Source: CAWIJK01 sp963836375
Lineage (GTDB): Bacteria > Actinomycetota > Acidimicrobiia > Acidimicrobiales > RAAP-2
DNA: 64,000 bases
NCBI GenBank assembly: GCA_963836375.1
Contig: CAWIJK010000002.1
Location: 744,001 to 808,000 of the forward strand
Direction of reading: 5' to 3'
Shown: positions 27,213 through 36,276 of the stretch, piece by piece
How the letters are laid out: each line of letters opens with the position of its first letter
Numbering within the stretch: the first letter of the stretch is position 1
Position numbers and translations under genes: made by a program
The notes under the pieces: generated by a model
Seen by the model: the letters and a program-made list of their open reading frames with translations, nothing else
What the model was told of the DNA's origin: nothing
Database searches by the model: none

Positions 27213-28531
27213 ACCGCGCCCACCGCCCGCCGCTGGCCCGGATCGGCGCCGCGGCGCTGGCCGGCACCCTCGGGCTCGCCGCCGCCCTCGGACTGGGCGG
27301 TGCACCGGCCGTCGGCGCCGCGTCGGCGGGGACCGGGTCCTCGTGCGGGGCCACCGTCGCCCTCACCAAGGCGGCGGCGTCGGCCACCACCGGAGTGACG
27401 CCGAACACGATCACTGTCGGCAACGTGTCCATCCTGTCGGGCCCGGTCCCGGGCCTCTTCCAGGGCGCCCCGAACGGGGTGCGGGCCTACTTCGCCTACG
27501 TGAACGCCCACGGCGGGGTGGACGGGCGCAAGCTCGAACTCGACGGGTATGACGACGGCTTCAACGGCCAGCAGAACGCTCTGTACACCCAGCAGGCCGT
27601 GGACAAAGACTTCGCCCTGGTGGGCAGCTTCTCGCTCTACGACAACTACGGCTGCAAGGTGCTGGCCGCCAACCCCTCGGTGCCCGACGTCTCGGTGACC
27701 CTGGACCCAGGTACCAACAACCTCCCCAACGTCTTCAGCGCCGTCCCGGTCGGCCAGGGCGGGTCGCTCGGCCCGCTCCTGTTCTTCAAGCACCACTACC
27801 CCACCGCCGTGACCAAGGCCGCCGCCCTGGTGGCCAACGTGGCCTCGGTGACGTCGCAGTGGCACGACCAGGAACTCACGATGGAGCACGCCGGGTTCCA
27901 CTTCACCTACGTGCAGACCGTGAGCCCGCTCACGACCGACTTCACCACAGAAGTCATCGCCATGCGCAACGCCGGGGTCCAGGCGGTGGACATCACCAAC
28001 TTGGACTACGAGCTCGACGCCACGTTCATGCAGGACCTCACCCAGCAGAACTGGCACCCCGAGCTGGTCTTCTCGTCCGGCCCTGTCTACAGCGACCAGT
28101 TCATCTCGACCGCCGGGGGCCCGGCGGCGGCGGACGGGGTCTGGATCGGCCAGGACGTGGCGCTCTACCTCGGACAGGACCGCTCCAGCATCCCGGCCGA
28201 CAGCACCTTCCTCACCTGGGTCCACCGGGTGGCCCCGTCATGGCAACCGGACCTGTTCACCCTCTACGGCTGGGCCTCGGCCGAGATGTTCGTCCAGGCA
28301 CTGCGGGCGGCCGGCCCCCACCCGACCCGGGGCACCGTTCTCACCGCCCTGCACGACATCACCAGCTTCAACGCGTCGGGGCTGGTGGCACCCAGTGACC
28401 CGGCGGGCAAGGTGCCGGCGTCGTGCTACATCATGGCCCGGATCATCAACGGAAACTTCCAGCGGGTCGATGACCCGTCCGGTGGCGGCTACCGCTGCGA
28501 CGCCCCGTATTACACGGTCCCCGGGTCCTGA
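27203..28531 (+). CDS. LivK-like extracellular ligand-binding protein
   Basis: A 442-residue periplasmic binding protein of the branched-chain amino acid type (type I fold, Peripla_BP_6). The signal sequence covers roughly residues 1-39 after GTG 27203. Family features include TPNTITVGNVSILSGPVPG, VNAHGGVDGRKLEL and DFTTEVIAMRNAGVQAVDI. It overlaps the NTF2-like gene by 10 bp. No permease or ATPase follows, so it may serve an unlinked importer or act as a sensor for the compound handled by the P450 operon. Confidence 0.85.
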   Translation: MGLNRAHRPPLARIGAAALAGTLGLAAALGLGGAPAVGAASAGTGSSCGATVALTKAAASATTGVTPNTITVGNVSILSGPVPGLFQGAPNGVRAYFAYVNAHGGVDGRKLELDGYDDGFNGQQNALYTQQAVDKDFALVGSFSLYDNYGCKVLAANPSVPDVSVTLDPGTNNLPNVFSAVPVGQGGSLGPLLFFKHHYPTAVTKAAALVANVASVTSQWHDQELTMEHAGFHFTYVQTVSPLTTDFTTEVIAMRNAGVQAVDITNLDYELDATFMQDLTQQNWHPELVFSSGPVYSDQFISTAGGPAAADGVWIGQDVALYLGQDRSSIPADSTFLTWVHRVAPSWQPDLFTLYGWASAEMFVQALRAAGPHPTRGTVLTALHDITSFNASGLVAPSDPAGKVPASCYIMARIINGNFQRVDDPSGGGYRCDAPYYTVPGS

Positions 28532-28552
28532 CATCGCCGGGGCCCGCGGACG

Positions 28553-28573
28553 CCCGGGTCGCGAGATCCCGGG
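28553..28573. terminator. Possible bidirectional terminator hairpin
   Basis: Two CCCGGG hexamers at 28553-28558 and 28568-28573 can pair around a nine-base loop. The element lies in the 45-bp gap between convergent genes. There is no T-run, so intrinsic termination is uncertain. Confidence 0.3.
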
Positions 28574-28576
28574 GGC

Positions 28577-29527
28577 TCAGCGGTCCGGGTAGAGGCCGGC
28601 CAGCTCGCCGGCGATGCGGGCGAGATGGGAACGGACGCCGGGGGGTTCGAGCACCTCGAGTCCCGACCCGAAGCCGGCCAGCTCGCCGGCCAGTGAACGC
28701 TCGCTGTGCCCCCGCAGTTCCACCGTGACCCGGCCGTCGGGCGCCGACGGGCCGATGCGCACCCGGTTCCCGAGCACCCAGCGGCAGAGGTCGACCATCT
28801 CGGGCGCGGCCAGCGCCGTGGCCCGGACCGGCGTCCGCCGCTGGTCGACCTCCTTGGTGATGAGCGACCATGCCGCGCCGAGATCGAACCCCTCGGGGCG
28901 GACCACCGGGTCGTCGGTGGGCTCGACCGATTCGATGCGATCCACCCGGAAGGTCCGCAGCCCGGCCTCGGTGCCGGCGACCAGGTACCAGGTGGAGCCC
29001 TTGGCCGCCAGGCCGAAGGGGTGGATGACCCTGGTCGTGGCCGACCGGTCGCGGGCCACGTAGCCGAGGACCAGCTGGCGGCCCTCGATCACCGCCTGTT
29101 GGACGGCCCCCAGGTGGGGCGGGGCCGATCGGGCGGGGCCGGGCCGGTCCCAGGCCGTCGGGTCGACCACCACGGCCGTCGAGGCCGCCTCGGCGTCGGT
29201 CCGGAAAGGCTCGGGCAGGGCCCGCACGAGCTTGCGCAACGCGGCGCGCACCTCGGGGGTGGCCGAGGACGGCCCGGCCACCAAGAACAGGGCCCGTGCC
29301 TCGGACGCGCTCAGGCCGGACAGGTCGGTCCGCCCCCCTCCCGCCAGTTGCCATCCCCCGTTGCGACCCTGGGTGGAGTAAATGGGCAGCCCGGCCATCC
29401 CGAGGGCGTCGAGGTCGCGCCGGGCGGTGCGTTCGGACACCTCGAGCTCTTCGGCCACCTCGGCCGCCGTCACCCGGCCCCGCTGCTGGAGCAAGAGCAG
29501 GATCGCCACCAACCGGTCGGCCCGCAT
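28577..29527 (-). CDS. WYL-domain transcriptional regulator
   Basis: A 316-residue regulator with an N-terminal DeoR-like winged helix (residues about 1-55, VTAAEVAEELEVSERTARRDLDAL) and a WYL ligand-sensing domain (about 130-215, GSTWYLVAGTEAGLRTFRVDRI). A WCX-like C-terminal part follows. WYL proteins respond to nucleic acids or small ligands and often repress neighbouring genes. ATG at 29525-29527 is preferred to the in-frame start 30 bp further upstream because it matches typical family N-termini (MRADRLVAILLLLQ). Confidence 0.88.
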   Translation of the reverse strand: MRADRLVAILLLLQQRGRVTAAEVAEELEVSERTARRDLDALGMAGLPIYSTQGRNGGWQLAGGGRTDLSGLSASEARALFLVAGPSSATPEVRAALRKLVRALPEPFRTDAEAASTAVVVDPTAWDRPGPARSAPPHLGAVQQAVIEGRQLVLGYVARDRSATTRVIHPFGLAAKGSTWYLVAGTEAGLRTFRVDRIESVEPTDDPVVRPEGFDLGAAWSLITKEVDQRRTPVRATALAAPEMVDLCRWVLGNRVRIGPSAPDGRVTVELRGHSERSLAGELAGFGSGLEVLEPPGVRSHLARIAGELAGLYPDR

Positions 29528-29621
29528 GGAGGCGATGTTGGCACAAGAACCGGCCAATCGGTGACCGGTTTAGGGTCCGGCCCCCGAGGTTCGCGGCGAA
29601 CGGGACGGCACCACGGGCCGT

Positions 29622-30152
29622 TCAGTCGCCGTCCCAGCAGCCAAGGATGAGGTCGCCGACCGTGTTGCCGACGTCGCTGGCGCTGGTGGGTGGGCTGCCG
29701 AACTGCGGCGGCAGGCCCGAGATGTCGACGGTCAGCACCTTCCAGTCCTTGCGCACGACCAGGGAGCCGTCGGTGGTCTCGAACGCGCCCTGACCCAGGT
29801 CGGCCACCGACTGGGTGTCGCCCAGCTGGCGGCCCAGGCTCGCGAAGTAGGCCTTGGTCTGGGCCCAGCTGGAGAGCTCTTTGACCGACAGGACGAAGGC
29901 GCCGGTGGGGTACTGGTAACGGCACGAGTAGAGGTGGTCGGTCCAGGTCGGCGTGGTCACCTTGGCGGTCACGCCGAGGACCTCGGCGATCTCGTGCTGG
30001 GCCTTGGGGCGGCAGACCATCTCGGCGATGATCGAGGGGTTGCGGCCGGCCGGGAGCGGGGCCAGTGCCGACGCCGCCGTCTGTCCCATGCTCGACCCGG
30101 TGACGATCGCCGCCGTGAGAACCACCGACGCCCACAGCGCCCCTCGCCGCAT
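29622..30152 (-). CDS. Small secreted protein, unknown function
   Basis: A 176-residue exported protein. The signal peptide (basic MRRG, then hydrophobic residues to about Ala29) shows no lipobox. The mature part contains three cysteines (MVCRPKAQ, YSCRYQYP, LGCWDG), which suggests one disulfide plus a free Cys. The pattern resembles small secreted actinobacterial proteins of the DUF3558 kind, but I do not assign it. ATG at 30150-30152. Confidence 0.65.
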   Translation of the reverse strand: MRRGALWASVVLTAAIVTGSSMGQTAASALAPLPAGRNPSIIAEMVCRPKAQHEIAEVLGVTAKVTTPTWTDHLYSCRYQYPTGAFVLSVKELSSWAQTKAYFASLGRQLGDTQSVADLGQGAFETTDGSLVVRKDWKVLTVDISGLPPQFGSPPTSASDVGNTVGDLILGCWDGD

Positions 30153-30354
30153 GCGCCGAGAGTAACAGCGGCCCCGGTCCAGCTCAGCGCGGCGCTCGGC
30201 GCCTCGACCGGGCCGCACGAAGATGGGCTTCGGGCGCCGGGGTCGAGCCGTGCGGAGGGTGTGACCAGGGCCTTGTCTGTGCGGCGACGGTCGTCGGCCG
30301 CCAGTAGCTCGGGCGAGATTCGGTGCCGGTGTCGTGAAATTAGGCTGGGGTGCC

Positions 30355-30627
30355 ATGTCGGCACCGCGACCACCCGATCCCGCCGGGGAACCTCCGACCG
30401 AGCGCGCCGTCCTGGCCGTCGCCGGTATGCACTGCGCCTCCTGCGCGGCCCTGATCGAAGAGAGCCTCGTCGAGCGAGCGGGGGTCCTTGGCGCCCATGT
30501 CGATCTCACGACCGAACGGGCCGTGATCGACTTCGACCCGGTCCAGGTGGACGTCGGTGCGCTGTGTGCCATCGTCGCCGAAACCGGGGACTACCGCGCC
30601 TCGACGAGCGCCGAGCACGGGCCCTGA
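30355..30627 (+). CDS. Small heavy-metal-associated (HMA) protein, copper chaperone-like
   Basis: A 90-residue protein made of one HMA ferredoxin-like domain. The metal-binding motif GMHCASC is at about residues 24-30 and would bind Cu(I) through two cysteines. A 20-residue Pro-rich N-terminal tail precedes it. It ends in TGATG overlap with the downstream ATPase, so the chaperone and pump are made together. Delivery of copper to the ATPase is the natural inference. ATG 30355 is the likely start; its upstream GGGG stretch could serve as the ribosome-binding site. Confidence 0.82.
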   Translation: MSAPRPPDPAGEPPTERAVLAVAGMHCASCAALIEESLVERAGVLGAHVDLTTERAVIDFDPVQVDVGALCAIVAETGDYRASTSAEHGP

Positions 30628-33302
30628 TGCTCACCGCTCCCTCGGAGTCATCGGCGGCGCAGGCCGAGGCGGAGCGGTCGAACCTCTCGACAACTGAACT
30701 GGCGCTCGGTGGCATGCACTGCAGTGCCTGTGCGACCCGGATCGAACGAACGCTGCGCCATCAACGCGGGGTCGCCAGCGCGGCGGTCAATCTGGCCACG
30801 ACGCGGGCGTTCGTCTCCTACGATCCCGCGGCACTCGACGCCGAGGATCTGTGTGCCGCCGTCGAAGGAGCCGGGTACTCGGCGTCACCGGTCGCCCCTA
30901 CAGACCTGGGCCCGAGCTCAGCGGACCCGGACCACTGGAGGGTGCGGGCCCTCATCTCCTGGCCGCTGGCCCTGGCTGCTCTCCTGGTGGCGCTCGTGGC
31001 ACCCGAGGATCCCCTCGCCGGGTGGGTGGTCCTGCTCCTGGCCGTCACAGTGGAACTCGCCGGCGGGTGGCCGTTCCTGCGCAACAGTGCCCGGCTGGCC
31101 GTGCACGGGGCCACCAGCATGGACACCCTCATCGCCTTGGGGACCCTGGCCGCCCTGGCGGTGAGCGCCGTCGAGGCGATCGCCCTCGGCGGGCGACACC
31201 TCCACCTGGGCGGTAGTGGAGCGTTCGCGGCCCGGCTCCACGGGGTCATGGCGCCGCTGATCGTGGCCATCTTGGTCACCGGCCGGGCCATCGAGGCACG
31301 GGTTCGCAGACGGGCCGGCGCCGCTCTGCACTCGCTGCTCAGCCTGCGACCTCCGACCGCCCGGGTCGTCGTCGGCGTGGACGACGACCACGGCGAGCTG
31401 GTGGCCCCCGAGAGCGTCCCCGAAGATGCCCTGGTCCGGGTCCGGCCCGGTGAGGCCATACCTCTCGACGGCGAGGTCGTCCAGGGATGGTCGGCGGTCG
31501 ACGAATCGATGCTGACCGGAGAACCGCTGCCCGTCGACCGGGGTCCTGGGAGCGCGGTCACCGGCGGCACGCGCAACGGCAACGCCACCCTCGTGGTCAG
31601 GGTCACCACGATCGCCACGGAGTCGGTCCTGGCCCACCTCCAGAGACTGGTGGAGGACGCCCAACGGGACAAGGCGCCGCTGCAGCGGATCGCCGACCGC
31701 ATCAGCAGCGTCTTCGTGCCGGCGGTCCTCGTGACCTCCGCCGTCACCTTCGCGGTCTGGTGGCTGGTCGTCGGGGATCTCGGCCAAGCGGTCCTGAGCG
31801 GCGTGGCGGTCCTGCTGGTCGCCTGCCCGTGCGCGATGGGCCTTGCGGCACCGGTGGCCATGATGGTCGGTTGCGGTCGAGCTTCGGCACTGGGCATCTT
31901 CATCCGTAGCGGGGACGCGCTCGAGCGCCTGGCCCACGTGGACACCGTGGTCTTCGACAAAACCGGCACCCTGACCGAGCACCGCGCCGTCGTGTCCACG
32001 GTGATGACGACGCCCGGAGTCCTCTCAGACGAGGTCCTGACGCTGGCCGCCGCCGTGGAGGCCGAGAACACCCACCCGATCGCGCTGGCCATCCTCGACG
32101 CTGCCCCGGAGGCCTGGATCGCCGGAACCGATCTCCGGTCGATTCCTGGGGTGGGTGTCTCGGGCACCGTGGGCGGCCTCGCGGTCGAGGTGTGCCAGGC
32201 GGCCGCCCGAGACCTCCCCGATCCCCTTGGCCGGTCCGTGACCGACCGATCGGCCCGGGGCGAGACGGTGGTCGTCGTCATGCGCGCTGGCGCTCCGGTG
32301 GGGGCAGTCGCCGTCTCCACCCCCCTGCGACCCGAGGCCCGAGGGGCGGTTGCCCGCCTCCAACAAATGGGGCTGCGCACCGCCATTCTCAGCGGGGACT
32401 CCGAGGCGGCGGTGGGCACCGTCGCCGGCGAGCTCGAGGTGGACTCGGCCTACGGCGCCCTCAGCCCCCAGGCGAAGGTCGACGCCTTGCACCGGCTCCG
32501 AGGCTCGGGACGGCACGTCGTGATGGTCGGCGACGGGGTCAACGACGCGCCTGCACTGGTTGCGGCCGACGTCGGGTGCGCCGTGGGCAGTGGGTCGGAC
32601 GCGGCGCTGTCCAACAGCGACGTCGCGCTCCTCGGCAACGACCTCCTGGGCGTCCCGGCGGCGGTCGGTCTAGCCGGGTCGACCTATGCAATCATCCTGC
32701 AGAACTTCGGATGGGCCATCGGCTACAACATCTCCGCGCTGCCGCTGGCCGCCGCCGGTCTGCTCGACCCACTCGTGGCCGCTGTCGCCATGGGCCTGTC
32801 GAGCCTGATCGTCGTCCTGAACAGCCTCCGCCTCGCTCGGCTGGGCCGCAACGGGCTGGCCGTCGTCCGCCCTCCGTTCCTGGCCCGCGGACTCCGCGGC
32901 GTCGTGCTCTCGATTCTCGTCCCGATCTTGCTCTTCGCCGGACTGACCGTCGCTTCTGAGGCCGTCTCGCCCGCCCGGGGACAGTTCCTCCTGCCGACCC
33001 TGACCACCATCTCGACGGTCAACCTCAGCGGAGGCCGGTCGGCCGAGCTCTACCTTCAGCCCAGCCAACCTGGAGTGAACGAATTCCACGTCCTGGTGAG
33101 CGGACCAGGGTCCGCCGCTGCCACCGTCTCCGTGCGCGCTGTGCGGGGAACAACCCCCCCACCGGTGCCCCGACAGCTTCGACTGGGTCCGGGACACTAC
33201 GTTGACTTCGTAGCGCTGACCCAAGGTGAGTGGCAGTTCCACGTCGAGGTTGGCGTGTCCGGCTCGAGGTCATCGTTCACCGTGGATCGAGTCGTCCACT
33301 GA
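30627..33302 (+). CDS. Cu+-type P1B ATPase with extra C-terminal exported domain
   Basis: An 891-residue heavy-metal-translocating ATPase. It has an N-terminal HMA domain (Cys32, Cys35 in GMHCSAC), TGEP actuator loop, CPC in helix 6 (Cys400-Pro401-Cys402), phosphorylated Asp444 in DKTGT, the ENTHP nucleotide-binding motif and GDGVNDAP. YN in helix 7 and MGLSS in helix 8 indicate the Cu+ exporting subgroup. Unusually, about 138 residues follow helix 8 (from about residue 754): one more hydrophobic segment and a beta-rich domain (AELYLQPSQPGVNEFHVLV) resembling YtkA/CopC-like domains. If exported, that domain could accept copper outside the membrane. Confidence 0.88.
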   Translation: MLTAPSESSAAQAEAERSNLSTTELALGGMHCSACATRIERTLRHQRGVASAAVNLATTRAFVSYDPAALDAEDLCAAVEGAGYSASPVAPTDLGPSSADPDHWRVRALISWPLALAALLVALVAPEDPLAGWVVLLLAVTVELAGGWPFLRNSARLAVHGATSMDTLIALGTLAALAVSAVEAIALGGRHLHLGGSGAFAARLHGVMAPLIVAILVTGRAIEARVRRRAGAALHSLLSLRPPTARVVVGVDDDHGELVAPESVPEDALVRVRPGEAIPLDGEVVQGWSAVDESMLTGEPLPVDRGPGSAVTGGTRNGNATLVVRVTTIATESVLAHLQRLVEDAQRDKAPLQRIADRISSVFVPAVLVTSAVTFAVWWLVVGDLGQAVLSGVAVLLVACPCAMGLAAPVAMMVGCGRASALGIFIRSGDALERLAHVDTVVFDKTGTLTEHRAVVSTVMTTPGVLSDEVLTLAAAVEAENTHPIALAILDAAPEAWIAGTDLRSIPGVGVSGTVGGLAVEVCQAAARDLPDPLGRSVTDRSARGETVVVVMRAGAPVGAVAVSTPLRPEARGAVARLQQMGLRTAILSGDSEAAVGTVAGELEVDSAYGALSPQAKVDALHRLRGSGRHVVMVGDGVNDAPALVAADVGCAVGSGSDAALSNSDVALLGNDLLGVPAAVGLAGSTYAIILQNFGWAIGYNISALPLAAAGLLDPLVAAVAMGLSSLIVVLNSLRLARLGRNGLAVVRPPFLARGLRGVVLSILVPILLFAGLTVASEAVSPARGQFLLPTLTTISTVNLSGGRSAELYLQPSQPGVNEFHVLVSGPGSAAATVSVRAVRGTTPPPVPRQLRLGPGHYVDFVALTQGEWQFHVEVGVSGSRSSFTVDRVVH

Positions 33303-33795
33303 GTGCGGCCAGCCCGCCGAATGGGCGTCGGGAGCATTTCGTTGCGAGGAGGCGAGCACTGCAAGCCGGCCACCCGCTCAGTCCGCCGAAGGGTCGGGTC
33401 TGTCCAAGACCTGGCGGAGGATCCTCATTTCGGACGGGTTCATGGGGGCGGCGAACTGGGTGCCCCACCCGAATCCGACGCGCGGCGGCCGAGCCGGATC
33501 GGCCACCACATCGCGGCGTATTGCTCCCGCCCGCCCAACCGGTCATGCCTTCTGGGAATGCCGAGATCCCAGGCCCAGCAGGGGCCTCCGGGCTCACCCA
33601 CGCCGAGTCGTCGTTGGGAGTGGATCCCTCGGGCCACCGTGCTGGGTCGATCCGCCCACTGTGCTGGTGCCCAGATCCGGATCTGGCCGCAGGGGTGCCC
33701 GGAGCTAGATTTCCTGCAGTGGCTCCCCAGGCCGAGGCCTTCGAACCGGTTCCGTGGTCGGGCTCCGTCCAGGCTCATCACGTCGGGACTCGGCA
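33303..33795. other. 493-bp spacer between the two copper ATPase genes
   Basis: No complete gene is visible. It contains a possible minus-strand gene remnant at 33378-33509 (listed separately). No clear CsoR- or CueR-type operator, terminator or RNA gene was recognised. Open frames on the plus strand here have no recognisable protein pattern. Confidence 0.5.
33378..33509 (-). pseudogene. Possible C-terminal gene remnant
   Basis: A short minus-strand frame of 43 codons from GTG 33507-33509 reads protein-like, including RVGFGWGTQFAAPMNP and MRILRQVLDRPDPSAD, then TGA. The same frame is closed by a stop about 35 bp further upstream and no ribosome-binding site is evident. It may be the 3' end of a deleted gene or a small real gene. 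I cannot name a family. Confidence 0.25.
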
Positions 33796-36162
33796 ATGAC
33801 GGTCGGCGCCACGGTGCCGGCAGTGGAGCGGCCGACCCGGCTCGCCGAGATCGAGCTGTCGATCGCCGGCATGACCTGTGCCGCGTGTGCCGCCCGGATC
33901 GAAAAGAAGCTCAACAGCCTCGAACAGGTCTCAGCGACCGTGAATTACGCCACCGACAGGGCCACGGTGACCGCTCCCCGGGAGTATCCGGTCCAGGCAC
34001 TCGTCGACGTGGTTGCGAGCGCCGGTTACGCAGCCGAGCAGATCACCTTGAAGGACACCCCTGAGGGCACCCGGGACGCCGATGACGAACGCGTCCGCTA
34101 CCTCGGCCGGAGGCTGGTGATCGCCGGGCTGCTCTTCATGCCACTGTGCGATGCGTCGATCGCCTTCTCGCTGGTCCCCTTCTTCCGGTTCCCGTACTGG
34201 CAGTGGTCGGTCATCATTCTCGCCGCGCCGGTCGTCGTCTGGGCGGCCTGGCCCATCCACCGCGCCGCCCTTCGGGCTGCTCGCCACGGAACCTCCACCA
34301 TGGACACCCTCGTCTCCATGGGCATCATCGCCTCCACGGGGTGGTCGCTCTATGTCATGTTCTTCCGCAGTAGCTCGTTGAGGGCACAGTCAGTGTTTTC
34401 GGTCCTGGTCCGCCAGTCGGGTGGGGCCATCTATCTCGACGTGGCGGCCGGCGTTACCACCTTCCTCCTGGCCGGTCGATATTTCGAGGCGCGCTCCAAG
34501 CGTCGGACCGGGGATGTCCTCCGGGCACTGGCGGACTTCGGAGCGAAAGAGGCCTCGATCATCGGTGAAGGAGGCATTGAGCGACGGGTTCCCGTCCGGG
34601 ATCTCGAGGTCGGTGACCGCTTCGTGGTGAGACCCGGGGAGAAGGTGGCCACCGACGGACGGGTCGTCCTCGGACAGGCCAGCGTGGACCGGAGCATGAT
34701 GACGGGGGAATCCCAGCCGGTCGAAGCCGTCGAGGGTGACACGGTCGTCGGCGGAACGATCGCCCTGGCCGGCCGGATCGTCGTGCTCGCCACGCAGGTG
34801 GGGAGCGAGACGCAGCTTGCACAGATGGTCCGTCTCGTCGACGAGGCGCAGAACGAGAAGGCGTCCGTGCAGCGACTGGCCGACCGGATCTCGGGGGTCT
34901 TCGTTCCGAGCGTGCTGGTCCTCTCTGCCGTGACCTTCTGCTCGTGGCTGGTGGCGAGTGGATCAGCCGAAAAGGCCTTCAGCACGGCTCTGGCGGTATT
35001 GATCATCGCCTGCCCGTGCGCACTTGGATTGGCGACTCCGACCGCTCTCTACGTCGCCACCGGCCGGGGTGCCCAGCTCGGCATCTTCATCAAGGGTTAT
35101 CAGGCTTTGGAGACCTCACGGATCATCGACACGGTGGTCCTCGACAAGACCGGAACGGTCACCGAAGCCGAGATGAGCGTCGAGGGGAGCACCACCCAGC
35201 CGGGAATCACCGAGCGCGAGCTCCTGGTCTACGCCGGGGCCATTGAGGGTGCTTCTGAGCACGCCATCGCCGTCGCCGTGCGCAACGCTGCCCTGGCCGA
35301 GGTTCCAGAGCTGCCCAGAGTGGAGGGCTTCGAGTCCCTGCCTGGTCTTGGCGCGGTCGGGGAGGTCGATGGTCATTCGCTCGTCGTGGGAAGCTCCCGG
35401 CTCCTCATGGAGCGGTCGGTGAGGACGCCGGCAGAGCTCGGGGAATGGTGCGCGGATTGGGAGTTGACGGGTCACACGACCGTCCTGGTGGGAGTCGACG
35501 GAAAGGCTATCGGGGCCCTGGCATTGTCGGACACGATCAAGCCATCTGCAGCGAACGCCGTAGAGCAGCTGGGCGCGCTCGGTCTTTCCTGCATCCTCCT
35601 CAGTGGTGACAACGAGTTGGTCACGGCCACCGTTGCCCGTGTTATCGGCGTCCGCGAGTTTCGGGCCGGAGTGCTTCCGGCCGAGAAGGTGGCTCTCGTG
35701 AAGCGGTTGCAAGCAGAGGGGAGATCGGTGGCCTTCGTGGGCGATGGCGTGAACGACGGTCCGGCGCTGGCGACCGCTGACCTCGGGCTGGCGCTTGGAT
35801 CCGGCACTGATGTCGCCAGAAATGCCGCGGATATGATCATCTTTCGTCAGAATCTCGCTGCGGTTCCCGATGCGATCCGACTCGCCCGGAAGACGCTTCG
35901 AACGATCCATGGGAATCTCCTGTGGGCCTTTGCGTACAATCTGGCAGCGATTCCCCTGGCTGCGATGGGGTTCTTGAATCCGCTCCTTGCCGGTGCCTCC
36001 ATGGTCCTGTCATCGTCTTTCGTGGTGTGGAACAGCGCTCGGCTCCGGAATTTCGGGGCCGGATCCCGTAGGAAGCCGCTGGTCCGATCTCACAGTCCCC
36101 GTCTCGAACCCGTCGGGACGATCGGGACCGACACTGCGAAGCCAGCCCTGACCGGCCATTAG
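33796..36162 (+). CDS. copA: Copper-exporting P1B ATPase (CopA type)
   Basis: A 788-residue Cu+ ATPase. The HMA domain has Cys28 and Cys31 (GMTCAAC), followed by eight transmembrane helices. CPC in helix 6 starts at Cys406, the catalytic Asp450 is in DKTGT, and SEHA replaces the usual SEHP in the nucleotide domain. Helix 7 AYN and helix 8 MVLSSS fit the IB-1 copper class. ATG 33796 gives the normal N-terminus. Codon use is visibly less GC-biased in third positions than in the first ATPase and the housekeeping genes, suggesting separate acquisition. The SEHA change removes the conserved His-Pro step and merits attention. Confidence 0.9.
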   Translation: MTVGATVPAVERPTRLAEIELSIAGMTCAACAARIEKKLNSLEQVSATVNYATDRATVTAPREYPVQALVDVVASAGYAAEQITLKDTPEGTRDADDERVRYLGRRLVIAGLLFMPLCDASIAFSLVPFFRFPYWQWSVIILAAPVVVWAAWPIHRAALRAARHGTSTMDTLVSMGIIASTGWSLYVMFFRSSSLRAQSVFSVLVRQSGGAIYLDVAAGVTTFLLAGRYFEARSKRRTGDVLRALADFGAKEASIIGEGGIERRVPVRDLEVGDRFVVRPGEKVATDGRVVLGQASVDRSMMTGESQPVEAVEGDTVVGGTIALAGRIVVLATQVGSETQLAQMVRLVDEAQNEKASVQRLADRISGVFVPSVLVLSAVTFCSWLVASGSAEKAFSTALAVLIIACPCALGLATPTALYVATGRGAQLGIFIKGYQALETSRIIDTVVLDKTGTVTEAEMSVEGSTTQPGITERELLVYAGAIEGASEHAIAVAVRNAALAEVPELPRVEGFESLPGLGAVGEVDGHSLVVGSSRLLMERSVRTPAELGEWCADWELTGHTTVLVGVDGKAIGALALSDTIKPSAANAVEQLGALGLSCILLSGDNELVTATVARVIGVREFRAGVLPAEKVALVKRLQAEGRSVAFVGDGVNDGPALATADLGLALGSGTDVARNAADMIIFRQNLAAVPDAIRLARKTLRTIHGNLLWAFAYNLAAIPLAAMGFLNPLLAGASMVLSSSFVVWNSARLRNFGAGSRRKPLVRSHSPRLEPVGTIGTDTAKPALTGH

Positions 36163-36276
36163 GTCGCCGCCCGCCGCGACCGGGAAATGGTCCCGTTCTG
36201 GCCGGCGCCCGCGCCGAGGGTCGGCTGTGCTCTGGCCTGGCACATCGCCCACAGTGGGCCGAACGGGCTGCCTGGT

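Noticed and set aside
30355..30627. Mercury-binding MerP
   Set aside because: No mer genes are near and the downstream pump has the Cu+ ATPase signature residues.
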